From Actinomycetota bacterium (GTDB taxonomy: Bacteria > Actinomycetota > Acidimicrobiia > Spongiisociales > UBA4744), in assembly GCA_013152275.1 (NCBI GenBank), contig JAADGS010000063.1:1-64000 (forward strand): a stretch of DNA of 64,000 bases, written 5' to 3'. A model generated the notes under the pieces. It had not been told where the DNA came from. It made no database searches and saw only the letters and a program-made list of their open reading frames with translations. The position numbers were made by a program, and so were the translations under genes. Below are positions 18,128 to 26,278 of the stretch, piece by piece; the stretch's first letter is position 1, and each line of letters starts with the position of its first letter.

Positions 18128-19105
18128 TCAGAACACCACCTTGAAGACTGCCGTGACGGCGATGTTGGCAAGCGCCAGCGGGACGAGCCACTTCCATGCG
18201 ATCGCCTGCAGTTGGTCCTCCCGAAAGCGTGGGAACGTCCAGCGGAGCCAGATCACCAGGAATGAGAGCGCCAACGTCTTGGCGACCACGATGAATGGAC
18301 CCGCCACCGGTGTCGTTACCCCCCAGAAGCCCCAGCCACCCAGGAAGAGGGTCGCTGCGATCGCCGAGTAGGCGAAGATGCCGGCGTACTCGGCGAGGAA
18401 GAAGAAGAGGAACCGGAACCCCGAGTACTCGGTGAGGTATCCGGTCACCAACTCGGACTCGGCGATCGGCATGTCGAATGGGGTTCGGTTCATCTCGGCG
18501 AGGGCGGCCAGCAGGAACAGGAAGAATCCGACGAACTGGGTGAACGCGAACGGCCATCCCTGAACGATCTGCGCTTCGACGATGCCCTGCATCGACATGG
18601 TGCCGGCCTGGATGACGACGCCCACGACGGCAAGCACCATCGGCAGTTCATATGCGATGAGTTGGCCACCGGCCCGCAGTGCGCCGATCAGTGAATACTT
18701 GTTGCCGGACGACCACCCGGCCATGAGCACCCCGAGCGTACCAACCGAGCAGATCGCCAGGGCGTAGAAGATGCCCAGGCCGAGATCGGCGCCGATGGCG
18801 TAAGCACTCGAACCGAAGGGAATGATCAAGAACACGGCAACGGTCGAGATCATCACGAGAACCGGCGCCAGAGAGAACACCGGACGGTCGGCGTTGTTGG
18901 GAATGATGTCCTCTTTCTGGAGGAACTTCAGACCGTCGGCGATGAGTTGCGCCCAGCCCCATCGGCCCCCTGCGTAGTACGGACCGACCCGTGACTGCAT
19001 GTGCGCGGACAGCTTCAACTCGGCGTATCCGACGACGAGCGCCGTCGCCGGCACGATCGCGAAGACCACCACCAGCTTGATGACGAGTTCGAGACCGAAG
19101 CTCAC
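18128..19105 (-). CDS. nuoH: NADH-quinone oxidoreductase subunit H
   Basis: A 325-residue membrane subunit (ND1 homologue), eight transmembrane helices, forming the quinone cavity with NuoB and NuoD. Conserved segments include [20 protein letters not shown]-like ([20 protein letters not shown]) and [11 protein letters not shown]. It starts with GTG at 19105. It follows nuoD directly, with only 100 nt of repeat-containing DNA between them, where nuoE, nuoF and nuoG would normally be found. Confidence 0.95.
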   Translation of the reverse strand: MSFGLELVIKLVVVFAIVPATALVVGYAELKLSAHMQSRVGPYYAGGRWGWAQLIADGLKFLQKEDIIPNNADRPVFSLAPVLVMISTVAVFLIIPFGSSAYAIGADLGLGIFYALAICSVGTLGVLMAGWSSGNKYSLIGALRAGGQLIAYELPMVLAVVGVVIQAGTMSMQGIVEAQIVQGWPFAFTQFVGFFLFLLAALAEMNRTPFDMPIAESELVTGYLTEYSGFRFLFFFLAEYAGIFAYSAIAATLFLGGWGFWGVTTPVAGPFIVVAKTLALSFLVIWLRWTFPRFREDQLQAIAWKWLVPLALANIAVTAVFKVVF

Positions 19106-19128
19106 CGGCCCACCTCCGGCGGGCCGAA

Positions 19129-19199
19129 GTCAACGGTCAGCAGTCGACAGTCGCCCGGCACGGTGTGGGGAACTGAAGACTGAATACCGATGACTGAGA
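19129..19199. repeat. Inverted arrays of a degenerate heptamer (GACTGNN)
   Basis: In the nuoD-nuoH gap four heptads beginning GTC (GTCAACG, GTCAGCA, GTCGACA, GTCGCCC; 19129-19156) are followed by four heptads of the complementary type (ACTGAAG, ACTGAAT, ACCGATG, ACTGAGA; 19172-19199). The two arrays face each other and could pair as an imperfect hairpin. The same heptad recurs as three perfect copies at the moaA start (55521-55544). Confidence 0.65.
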
Positions 19200-19205
19200 A
19201 CCGGC

Positions 19206-20396
19206 TCATCGATCCACGTCTCCCAATACGAAGTCGAAGCTGCCGAAGATGGCGATGAGGTCCGGAACCAACACCCCTTCGAGCAACTCCGGAAGCACCG
19301 AGATGTTCGAGAACGAGGCGGTGCGCACCTTGAACCGGTACGGGCCCGTGCCCCCCTCGGAGACCAGGTAGTAGCCCATCTCGCCCTTCGGGTTCTCGGC
19401 CCGCATGTAGATCTCGCCCTTCGGAAGCTTGATCACCTTCGGCACCTTGGCGATGATCGGCCCTTCCGGGATTCCGTCGATGGCCTCGAGAATGAGCTTG
19501 GCCGACACTCGGATCTCGTGGAGCCGCATGATGTAGCGGTCGTAGCAGTCCCCCGCTTCACCGGTCGGCACCCAGAAATCGAAGTCGTCATACGGCAGGT
19601 AATCCTCGGTCCTGCGAAGGTCGAACTCCGGGCCGGACGCACGCAGGTTCGGGCCGGAGACTCCGTACGCAGCGGCGAGTTCGGCGCTCATCACGCCGAT
19701 GCCCTTCGTCCGGCCGAACAGGATCTCGTTGCCGACGATCAGATCGTACAGCTCGTCACAAACGGCGAGGACTTTCGCCATTGCCTCCCGAGTCTCCGCG
19801 TAGAAGCCCTTCGGGAGGTCCTGCACGACCTTCTTCTGGGTGGCACCGGCGCCGGCCACGGGTTTGATACCGCCGATCCGATTGAAGTTCGGATGGAACC
19901 GCCCTCCGGTCACCGACTCGATGAGGTCGAGCACTCGCTCGCGTTCACGAAAGGCGAAGAAGAACGGGGAAGCGGCACCCAACTCCAGCGGGTAGGACGC
20001 CATGAACAGGAAGTGCGATCCGATACGCGCCATCTCGGTGAGGATGAGCCTGATGTACTGCGCTCGCGGTGGTGGCTCGATCTCCATCAGGCGCTCTGCC
20101 GCGACCACGAACGGGATCTCGTTGGCATACCCGGACACCCAATCGATCCGGTTCAACAAAGCGATGATCTGCGGGTACGTGCGTACCTCGGCGAGTTTCT
20201 CGTACCCTCGGTGCATATAGCCGATCACCGGTTGAACGTCGACGATACGTTCTCCATCGATCCGGGCCTTGAGTCGCAGCACGCCGTGCGTCGATGGGTG
20301 TTGCGGGCCGATATTCAGTGTCATCTCGGGGGTTTCGAGCTCCAGTGACACTGCCGCTTCGGCAAGGTGCATCATGGCACGCGGGTCGACGTTCAT
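19206..20396 (-). CDS. nuoD: NADH-quinone oxidoreductase subunit D
   Basis: A 396-residue 49-kDa subunit homologue, which lines the quinone site with NuoB. Characteristic segments are NIGPQHPSTHGVLR, GYMHRGYEKLAE and the C-terminal DLIAIFGSFDFVLGDVDR. It lacks the [NiFe] Cys ligands, as expected for complex I rather than hydrogenase. ATG at 20396 overlaps the nuoC stop in ATGA. Its eukaryotic counterpart is the substrate of the MidA homologue. Confidence 0.96.
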   Translation of the reverse strand: MNVDPRAMMHLAEAAVSLELETPEMTLNIGPQHPSTHGVLRLKARIDGERIVDVQPVIGYMHRGYEKLAEVRTYPQIIALLNRIDWVSGYANEIPFVVAAERLMEIEPPPRAQYIRLILTEMARIGSHFLFMASYPLELGAASPFFFAFRERERVLDLIESVTGGRFHPNFNRIGGIKPVAGAGATQKKVVQDLPKGFYAETREAMAKVLAVCDELYDLIVGNEILFGRTKGIGVMSAELAAAYGVSGPNLRASGPEFDLRRTEDYLPYDDFDFWVPTGEAGDCYDRYIMRLHEIRVSAKLILEAIDGIPEGPIIAKVPKVIKLPKGEIYMRAENPKGEMGYYLVSEGGTGPYRFKVRTASFSNISVLPELLEGVLVPDLIAIFGSFDFVLGDVDR

Positions 20397-20968
20397 GAGG
20401 TCGCCTCAGGCATCGGCTCGACGTCGACAGACCCGGGCCACGGCCGCAGCTCACGGCTCAACAACGGGAAGGACTTGCGCATCGGGTTGCCTTCGAACCC
20501 TTCCGGAAGGTAGATATTGCAGAGGTCCGGGTGGCCGATGAACTCGATGCCGAACATCTCGAACGCTTCACGCTCGTGCCAGTTGGCGCCCTTGTACACG
20601 GACACGAGACTGTCGATATGGGGGGTGTCTTTCGCAATGCCGGTCGTAAACGTGACCCGGCGCCCCTCGGTGATATCGGCGACAGTCGCGAGAATCTCGA
20701 AGCGCTCCACGACATGATCGGCGGGCGCGTCCCCAACCTGCACCTCGTTGGACCACTCGATCACCGACAGCCAGGAGAAGAAGACGAGTCCGAGATCGTT
20801 CTGCGCCTTTCGGAGTGCGTCGACCCAACGGTCCGGCTTCACGTGTGCCTTGACCGTGCGGTGACGCACCGCCACCGGATCGGCGAAACCCAGCACGTCG
20901 TACACGTGCTCCGCATAGGCAAAGAGGATCTCGTGGGGAGTCTGAACTTCAGACGGGCCGCTGCTCAT
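20393..20968 (-). CDS. nuoC: NADH-quinone oxidoreductase subunit C
   Basis: A 191-residue 30-kDa subunit homologue of the peripheral arm. The family signature appears as [22 protein letters not shown], here split as [13 protein letters not shown] and [21 protein letters not shown] at 20968 was chosen because GGAGAGAG lies just upstream; the gene then overlaps the nuoB 3' end by 20 nt. It is a separate subunit, not fused to NuoD. Confidence 0.94.
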   Translation of the reverse strand: MSSGPSEVQTPHEILFAYAEHVYDVLGFADPVAVRHRTVKAHVKPDRWVDALRKAQNDLGLVFFSWLSVIEWSNEVQVGDAPADHVVERFEILATVADITEGRRVTFTTGIAKDTPHIDSLVSVYKGANWHEREAFEMFGIEFIGHPDLCNIYLPEGFEGNPMRKSFPLLSRELRPWPGSVDVEPMPEATS

Positions 20969-21440
20969 GCTCTCTCCACTTCTCCTGCATGTCTTCTCCC
21001 TGGATCTTCTGCTGCAACAAGACGACGCCTTCGAGCAGCGCCTCGGGGCGGGGAGGACACCCAGGAACATACACGTCGACGGGGATGATCTGATCGACGC
21101 CCTTGGTGACCGAGTAGGAGTCCCAGTAGGGGCCACCGCTGTTCGAGCAGGATCCCATGGAGATGACGTATTTGGGATCGGGCATCTGCTCGTAGAGGCG
21201 ACGTAGGGAGGGAGCCATCTTGTCGGTGAGCGTTCCCGCCACGATCATCAGGTCTGCCTGCCGTGGGGAAGCAGGAAACGGAATCACGCCAAAACGCATG
21301 ATGTCATACCGGGGGGCGGCAGCGGCCATCATCTCGATTGCACAGCAGGCAAGGCCGAAGTTGAACATCCACAGCGAGTACTTGCGGCTCCAGTTCAGCA
21401 ACCACGACACCGGCTTCGGTACGCCAAACTTGTCGATCAC
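20949..21440 (-). CDS. nuoB: NADH-quinone oxidoreductase subunit B
   Basis: A 163-residue PSST homologue that holds cluster N2, the last electron donor to quinone. The four ligands are Cys32 and Cys33 ([10 protein letters not shown]), Cys98 (GSCSNSGG) and Cys128 ([10 protein letters not shown]). The start is the GTG at 21440, which overlaps the nuoA stop in GTGA and gives the family N terminus. Confidence 0.96.
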   Translation of the reverse strand: MIDKFGVPKPVSWLLNWSRKYSLWMFNFGLACCAIEMMAAAAPRYDIMRFGVIPFPASPRQADLMIVAGTLTDKMAPSLRRLYEQMPDPKYVISMGSCSNSGGPYWDSYSVTKGVDQIIPVDVYVPGCPPRPEALLEGVVLLQQKIQGEDMQEKWREHEQRPV

Positions 21441-21802
21441 ACCCACTTGAGGACCCCTTTGCGGATCGCATACACGAGACCGGCCGCCAGCACGGCGATG
21501 AAGATGAGCATCTCGACGAGACCGAACATGCCGAGCTTCTCGAGGATGAGTGCCCACGGGAAGATGAAGACGGCCTCGACATCGAATACGACGAACAGCA
21601 GGGCGTAGATGTAGTAGCGGACCTGACTCTGGCTCCAGTCTTCGCCGACGGGGTCGACGCCACATTCGTAGGTCAGCAACTTCGCTGCATGCGGGTTGGC
21701 GGGCCGGAGAGCGGAGGCGATTCCGAGGAAGAGAAGCACGAGGACCACGCCCAATCCAATGAAGGCGGCAACACTCACGTAGTCCTGGAAGTAAGCGCTC
21801 AA
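21437..21802 (-). CDS. nuoA: NADH-quinone oxidoreductase subunit A
   Basis: A 121-residue subunit (ND3 homologue) with three transmembrane helices. The conserved loop YECGVDPVG contains the redox-sensitive Cys of the family, and helix three has the [12 protein letters not shown] motif. No ATG is available near the expected start. The TTG at 21802 is preceded by GGGTGGGG and gives the right length. It is the first gene of the nuo operon and sits behind a strong hairpin at 21820-21846. Confidence 0.92.
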   Translation of the reverse strand: MSAYFQDYVSVAAFIGLGVVLVLLFLGIASALRPANPHAAKLLTYECGVDPVGEDWSQSQVRYYIYALLFVVFDVEAVFIFPWALILEKLGMFGLVEMLIFIAVLAAGLVYAIRKGVLKWV

Positions 21803-21819
21803 CGCCCCACCCTTCTCGC

Positions 21820-21857
21820 CACGACGGGGCACGCCGCCCCGTCGTGAACGCAGTATA
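21820..21857 (-). promoter_or_regulatory. nuo promoter -10 and 5' leader hairpin
   Basis: On the minus strand TATACT (21852-21857) is a good -10 box; the -35 region is weak (TTCGGA at 18 nt spacing). Transcription would begin near an 11-bp perfect stem, CACGACGGGGC paired with GCCCCGTCGTG (21820-21846), that ends about 17 nt before the nuoA TTG start. A hairpin at the extreme 5' end could stabilise the mRNA or regulate access to the weak start codon. Confidence 0.55.
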
Positions 21858-22243
21858 GGAATCAGAGTGAGGCCCTCCGAACTCGGCCGCATATCGCGGC
21901 TCGCGGCTCGCAGGCAGGATGTTTCCTCCCCCGGGAGACCGAAGGCCTGCGCCGGGCCGCTCCCCCTCCCGGCTTCGCCGTATCCTCCCCTCGCGGCGCG
22001 CTGCGGCCCGGAGGGACAGGCACGTTCCACCGGTTTGCGCACTGTCCACATGGCGCTTCGCGAAACGCCCCGTCATCGAGGGATCCCCGCCCACATCGCG
22101 TTCCGGCCGGGCTCCCCCAAACGGGGGAGCCCGGCTTGTGACCTTTGCAGAAGCACACGTGACCTTCAGCCGTGTTCGTTACCCAGGCCCATGTGATTCA
22201 CTGGTCACAGATAACCACTCCCTATGGTTTTGGAGGATCCCTC
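21858..22243. other. Divergent intergenic region between nuoA and a membrane protein gene
   Basis: About 385 bp with no convincing gene. It is very G+C rich and holds the 13-bp stem-loop at 22106-22135. The ribosome binding site GGAGGATC of the plus-strand gene is at its right end. Minus-strand frames that run through here are extensions of nuoA and nuoB reading frames and have no coding support. Confidence 0.5.
22106..22135. terminator. Perfect 13-bp stem-loop upstream of the nuo operon
   Basis: GCCGGGCTCCCCC pairs exactly with GGGGGAGCCCGGC around the loop AAAC. It looks like an intrinsic terminator stem but lies between two divergent transcription units, where a terminator is not expected. 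It may stop read-through, act as an attenuator for the plus-strand gene at 22244, or mark a lost gene. Confidence 0.6.
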
Positions 22244-22693
22244 ATGATCGCATCGAAGAATGTTCGGATCATCGCAACGGTCGTCATCCTCTTTGGCCTC
22301 CTGTTCACACTCGCCGGAGCCGCAACCTGGTTGACGGTCCGGTCCGCTCTCGCCGACGAGCACATCACCGTATCGAAAGACGCGGCGAGTTTCGGCGGCA
22401 AGACGGTCACGGGTCCGCTCACGGCCTACGCTCAGGCCGAGATCATCAAGGAACACGCGCTGAAGGCGACCGGCGGCAAAACCTACGCTCAACTGGATCG
22501 TGAAGATCCTGTCCGGCAGACGGCGATGACCGCCTCCTTCCTGCGGGCGTCGCTGTTCACCTCCGTAGTTGCCTTCGGCGTGGCGGCCATGGCGATCGGA
22601 CTCGGATTGGTCCTGATACTGATCGGTTTCGTGGTGCTCCAAACCGCTCGAGGCCTCGCAACCGTTCCCAGGAGGACCCCGGCTGTCCCGTAG
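22244..22693 (+). CDS. Small two-helix membrane protein, conserved hypothetical
   Basis: A 149-residue protein with a transmembrane helix near the N terminus (about residues 9-32), an extracytoplasmic region of about 65 residues and a second helix at about 108-135. ATG at 22244 is preceded by GGAGGATCC, which makes it a better start than an upstream in-frame codon at 22172. Similar proteins in actinobacteria are sometimes labelled aromatic ring-opening dioxygenase LigA, but nothing in this sequence supports an enzymatic role. It is followed by a terminator, so it is probably monocistronic. Confidence 0.65.
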   Translation: MIASKNVRIIATVVILFGLLFTLAGAATWLTVRSALADEHITVSKDAASFGGKTVTGPLTAYAQAEIIKEHALKATGGKTYAQLDREDPVRQTAMTASFLRASLFTSVVAFGVAAMAIGLGLVLILIGFVVLQTARGLATVPRRTPAVP

Positions 22694-22718
22694 CCGTTCT
22701 GGGCGAACCGGTCGGCAG

Positions 22719-22745
22719 CGACCCCCACCGGCCCGGTGGGGGTCG
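22719..22745 (+). terminator. Stem-loop terminator
   Basis: CGACCCCCACCG pairs perfectly (12 bp) with CGGTGGGGGTCG around a GCC loop, 25 nt past the stop codon of the membrane protein gene and before the haloalkane dehalogenase gene. A short pyrimidine run (CTCTC) follows. Confidence 0.8.
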
Positions 22746-22787
22746 CTCTCGTGGGAAGCCTCCGGGCCATCCAGGTACCCTTGTGTC

Positions 22788-23642
22788 ATGTACGACAAGA
22801 AACGAATCGAGATACTCGGTCACACGATGGCCTATGTCGAGGTCGGCCAAGGGAACCCGATCGTCTTCTTGCACGGCAATCCGACGTCGTCTTATCTGTG
22901 GCGCAACGTCATCCCCCACCTCGAAGGTCTTGGGCGGTGCATCGCCCCCGATCTGATCGGCATGGGCGATTCGGACAAGATTCCCGGCTCGAAATACCGG
23001 TTCGTCGACCATGCAGCCTATCTCGAAGGCTTTCTGCACGCCCTCGAGGTCCAAGACCGTGTGATCCTCGTCCTGCACGACTGGGGCTCCGGGCTCGGCT
23101 TCGAATGGGCAGAACGGCACCGCGCAGCCGTCAACGGCATCGCGTACATGGAGGCCGTCGTACGTCCCGTCACCTGGGAAGAATGGCCTGAGACGGCCAG
23201 ACCGATGTTCGAGGCGATGCGCTCTCCTGCCGGAGAAGAGATCATTCTCGAAAAGAACGTCTTCATCGAACGGATCCTGCCGGCATCGATCATGCGCACA
23301 CTCACCGAGGAGGAGATGAACGAGTATCGCCGGCCCTATCTGACTCCTGGAGAGGGCCGCCGGCCGATGCTGACCTGGCCACGGGAGATCCCCATCAACG
23401 GAGAGCCCGCCGATATGCACGAGGTCGTCTCGCACTATTCGAGATGGTTGTCGACATCGCTCGTCTCCAAGCTGTTCATCGATGCCGACCCCGGCATCAT
23501 CCTCACCGGACCGCAACGGGAGTTCTGCAGGACGTGGCCGAACCAGGAGGAGGTGACGGTGCGAGGTCTGCACTTCATCCAGGAGGACTCTCCACACGAG
23601 ATCGGTGAGGCGATCGCCCGTTTCGTCCGTAGGATCGGATAG
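22788..23642 (+). CDS. dhaA: Haloalkane dehalogenase (alpha/beta hydrolase)
   Basis: A 284-residue alpha/beta hydrolase of the haloalkane dehalogenase II type, which hydrolyses carbon-halogen bonds to alcohols and halide. The oxyanion/halide Asn31 lies in HGNPTSSYLWR. The nucleophile Asp98 is followed by the halide-binding Trp99 (LHDWGSGLG). The catalytic acid is probably Glu122 (AYMEAVVRP) and the base His270 (EDSPHEIG). This Asp-Trp, Glu, His pattern separates it from epoxide hydrolases. The start ATG at 22788 gives a normal N terminus. Natural substrate is unknown. Confidence 0.85.
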   Translation: MYDKKRIEILGHTMAYVEVGQGNPIVFLHGNPTSSYLWRNVIPHLEGLGRCIAPDLIGMGDSDKIPGSKYRFVDHAAYLEGFLHALEVQDRVILVLHDWGSGLGFEWAERHRAAVNGIAYMEAVVRPVTWEEWPETARPMFEAMRSPAGEEIILEKNVFIERILPASIMRTLTEEEMNEYRRPYLTPGEGRRPMLTWPREIPINGEPADMHEVVSHYSRWLSTSLVSKLFIDADPGIILTGPQREFCRTWPNQEEVTVRGLHFIQEDSPHEIGEAIARFVRRIG

Positions 23643-23665
23643 TTGCAGCAGAACGTCACAAGAAC

Positions 23666-25927
23666 GTGAGAGTTCGCATCGAGATACGGGGCGCAGTCCA
23701 GGGCGTGGGTTTTCGCCCCTACGTCTACCGCCTCGCTGCCGAAGAGGGCCTCGCCGGATGGGTGGTCAACGACACTCGCGGAGTGTTCATCGAGGTGGAA
23801 GGACCGGAGCGAGCGATCACCCGATTCATGGATCGCCTCCCGGTGGAGCACCCCCCACTCGCGCATGTCGAGTCGATACGCAGCGCCGGGACGGAACCTC
23901 TTGGCGAACGGAACTTCCACATCAGGGTCAGTGACTACCAGGGGGCCAAGACGGCATTGATCCTTCCGGATGCCGCGACGTGTGCAGCCTGCATGAGCGA
24001 GGTCTTCGATCCCCAGGATCGCCGTTTCCGCTACCCGTTCACGAACTGTACGAACTGCGGGCCCCGATTCAGCATCATCGCCGATCTGCCGTACGACCGA
24101 CCGAACACGACGATGGTCGGATTCACCATGTGCGACCGGTGCCGCACGGAATACGAAGATCCGGCGAACCGCCGTTTCCATGCCCAGCCGAACGCCTGCC
24201 CGGACTGCGGACCGCAACTCGAGCTGTTGGAACGCGAGGGGGACCGGTTCCGTCCGGTTGCCCGAAGCGATGAGGCGCTGGCCGGAGCCGCAGCGGCGCT
24301 CGCCGACGGCAAGATCGTCGCAGTGAAGGGCCTCGGAGGGTTCCACCTGATGGTCGACGCCGCCGATGCGAGGGCGATCTCGATGCTGCGAAGCCGCAAA
24401 CCTCGACCCGACAAGCCACTCGCGTTGATGGCTCGCGACCTCGACCAGGTCCGGACGCTCGTCGAGACCGATCGAGTTGCAGACGCTCTCCTCACCTCTC
24501 CTGAGGCACCGATCGTCCTGCTGCGCCGGAGGCCGGGGGCGCCTGCAGCCGGAAACGTGGCACCCGGCAACCCGACGCTGGGCGTCATGCTTGCGTACAC
24601 GCCGCTGCATCATCTGTTGCTCGACGCCGTTGGTTTCCCGGTCGTCGCGACGAGTGGAAACCTGACCGACGAGCCGATCTGCACGAGTGCGACAGACGCG
24701 ATCGAACGTCTCGGTCACATCGCGGACCACTTCCTCGTCCACGACCGCCCGATCCAACGGCACGTCGACGACAGTGTCACCTGGATTGTCAACGGTCACC
24801 CGAGCCTGCTGAGGAGGGCGCGCGGCTACGCTCCGATGCCGGTGCCGCTGTCGCATCCCTCCCCTCCGATTCTCGCCGTGGGTGCTCACCTGAAGAACAC
24901 GGTCACTCTGGCGATCGGCGAACGAGCCTTCGTCGGTCAGCACATCGGGGACCTCGAGACGCCACAGGCGCAGGAGGCGTTCGAAAGAGTCATCACGGAC
25001 TTCCTCCGAATCTATGACGTCACTCCGGAGGTGATTGCCCACGACCTGCACCCTGACTACGTTTCGACGCGATGGGCTCACGCCTCGAACCTGACAGATC
25101 GACTGGTCGCCGTCCAGCACCACCACGCCCACCTGGCCTCCTGCCTTGCGGAGAACCAGATCGACGGGCCGGCACTCGGGATCACCTGGGACGGCACCGG
25201 CTACGGGAGTGATGGGACCATCTGGGGCGGGGAGTTCCTCGTTGGTGACGCCTCGGGGTTCGACCGCGTGGCACACCTGCGAACGTTCGGACTCCCCGGC
25301 GGTGACGCAGCCGCCGCGGAACCGAGACGGGTTGCGCTGGCGTTGCTCTGGGAACATCTCGGCGAAGACGCCCTCGACCATCCCAAGGTTCGCCGGACGT
25401 TCACGGACGCCGAGCTGCTCCCTCTGAGCCGCATGCTGCAGACGGGATTTCGTACCCCTCGGACATCGAGCGTCGGGCGCCTCTTCGACGGCGTCGCTTC
25501 GCTGCTCGATCTGCACCAACGGGTCTCCTTTGAAGGACAAGCGGCGATGGCGCTCGAGTTTGCCGCAGATCCGACCGTCGATGATGCGTACCCCCGAATG
25601 GAAGGAACGGTCCTCGACTGGGGTCCGTTGCTCGATGCAATCATCGACGACCTCGCGCGAGGGGCTGCCACCGGCGTGATCGCCGCCCGGTTCCACAATG
25701 CGCTGGCAACCTCGATCGTCGGGGTCGCTCGGCGCATCGATACTCCCCGGGTCGCCCTCACCGGCGGATGCTTCCAGAACCGGCTGCTCACCGAACGAGC
25801 GACAAAGCTGCTTCGTGACGCGGGATACGAGGTGTTGCTGCACCGACTCGTGCCACCGAACGACGGCGGGATCAGCCTCGGACAAGTGGCCGTCGCAGCG
25901 GAGTATCTCCGTAGCGGCCGGCCGTGA
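23666..25927 (+). CDS. hypF: Hydrogenase maturation carbamoyltransferase HypF
   Basis: A 753-residue enzyme that transfers the carbamoyl group of carbamoyl phosphate to the C-terminal Cys of HypE, the first step of CN ligand synthesis for [NiFe] hydrogenase. It has the full domain order: acylphosphatase domain (about 1-90, VQGVGFRPYVYRLA), two zinc fingers (CAAC, CTNC, CDRC and CPDC pairs, about 105-190), a YrdC-like domain (about 200-380) and a Kae1-like domain with the metal-binding HHHAHLASC near 480. The start is GTG at 23666. It lies about 11 kb upstream of the other hyd and hyp genes, separated by the galactoside locus. Confidence 0.95.
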   Translation: MRVRIEIRGAVQGVGFRPYVYRLAAEEGLAGWVVNDTRGVFIEVEGPERAITRFMDRLPVEHPPLAHVESIRSAGTEPLGERNFHIRVSDYQGAKTALILPDAATCAACMSEVFDPQDRRFRYPFTNCTNCGPRFSIIADLPYDRPNTTMVGFTMCDRCRTEYEDPANRRFHAQPNACPDCGPQLELLEREGDRFRPVARSDEALAGAAAALADGKIVAVKGLGGFHLMVDAADARAISMLRSRKPRPDKPLALMARDLDQVRTLVETDRVADALLTSPEAPIVLLRRRPGAPAAGNVAPGNPTLGVMLAYTPLHHLLLDAVGFPVVATSGNLTDEPICTSATDAIERLGHIADHFLVHDRPIQRHVDDSVTWIVNGHPSLLRRARGYAPMPVPLSHPSPPILAVGAHLKNTVTLAIGERAFVGQHIGDLETPQAQEAFERVITDFLRIYDVTPEVIAHDLHPDYVSTRWAHASNLTDRLVAVQHHHAHLASCLAENQIDGPALGITWDGTGYGSDGTIWGGEFLVGDASGFDRVAHLRTFGLPGGDAAAAEPRRVALALLWEHLGEDALDHPKVRRTFTDAELLPLSRMLQTGFRTPRTSSVGRLFDGVASLLDLHQRVSFEGQAAMALEFAADPTVDDAYPRMEGTVLDWGPLLDAIIDDLARGAATGVIAARFHNALATSIVGVARRIDTPRVALTGGCFQNRLLTERATKLLRDAGYEVLLHRLVPPNDGGISLGQVAVAAEYLRSGRP

Positions 25928-25930
25928 CAA

Positions 25931-25949
25931 CCGGGGACGTTGTCCCTGG
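25931..25949 (+). terminator. Stem-loop after hypF
   Basis: CCGGGGAC pairs with GTCCCTGG (one G-U) around a GTT loop, beginning 3 nt past the hypF stop. No T-tract follows. Confidence 0.6.
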
Positions 25950-26278
25950 CGGGATGGTGTGACGCGGAGAGCCCTCCCAACGAGACCGCGGGTTGAACGA
26001 CTCACGGATCCCATGGAGGGCCCTTGGCCTACGGCAGGACACGGCATCCGAATGCGCCGGTCGTCCCGCTCCATGGTGAAAGAAGTCCGTCCGTCGCAGC
26101 CTGCGATCGGCCGGATGTGGCGGACGCTCGGCCTCGAAGCCGTTTCTGATCCAGACCTCGTCGCCGGAAGTCCCCCATCGGCGAGGCTCACGACATCGTC
26201 ACGCCGCGGATCGACCCGCTCGATGATGCTCTGCGTGAACGAAATGACCCGGATTCGGCCGTCAGGCCGCCGGCACCC
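25950..26278. other. 329-bp non-coding gap between convergent genes
   Basis: This lies between hypF and the alpha-galactosidase gene, which converge here. Reading frames through it are continuations of shadow frames. I see no repeat, RNA or gene remnant that can be named. Confidence 0.5.

Noticed and set aside
22244-22693. Annotation as aromatic ring-opening dioxygenase LigA
   Set aside because: The protein is a short two-helix membrane protein with no dioxygenase residues; the label appears to be a propagated misannotation.
23435-26191. A 918-codon open frame antisense to hypF and the dehalogenase gene
   Set aside because: It covers a well-supported HypF on the other strand, is rich in Arg, Gly, Asp and His, and shows no domain. 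Long antisense frames are expected in high-G+C DNA.
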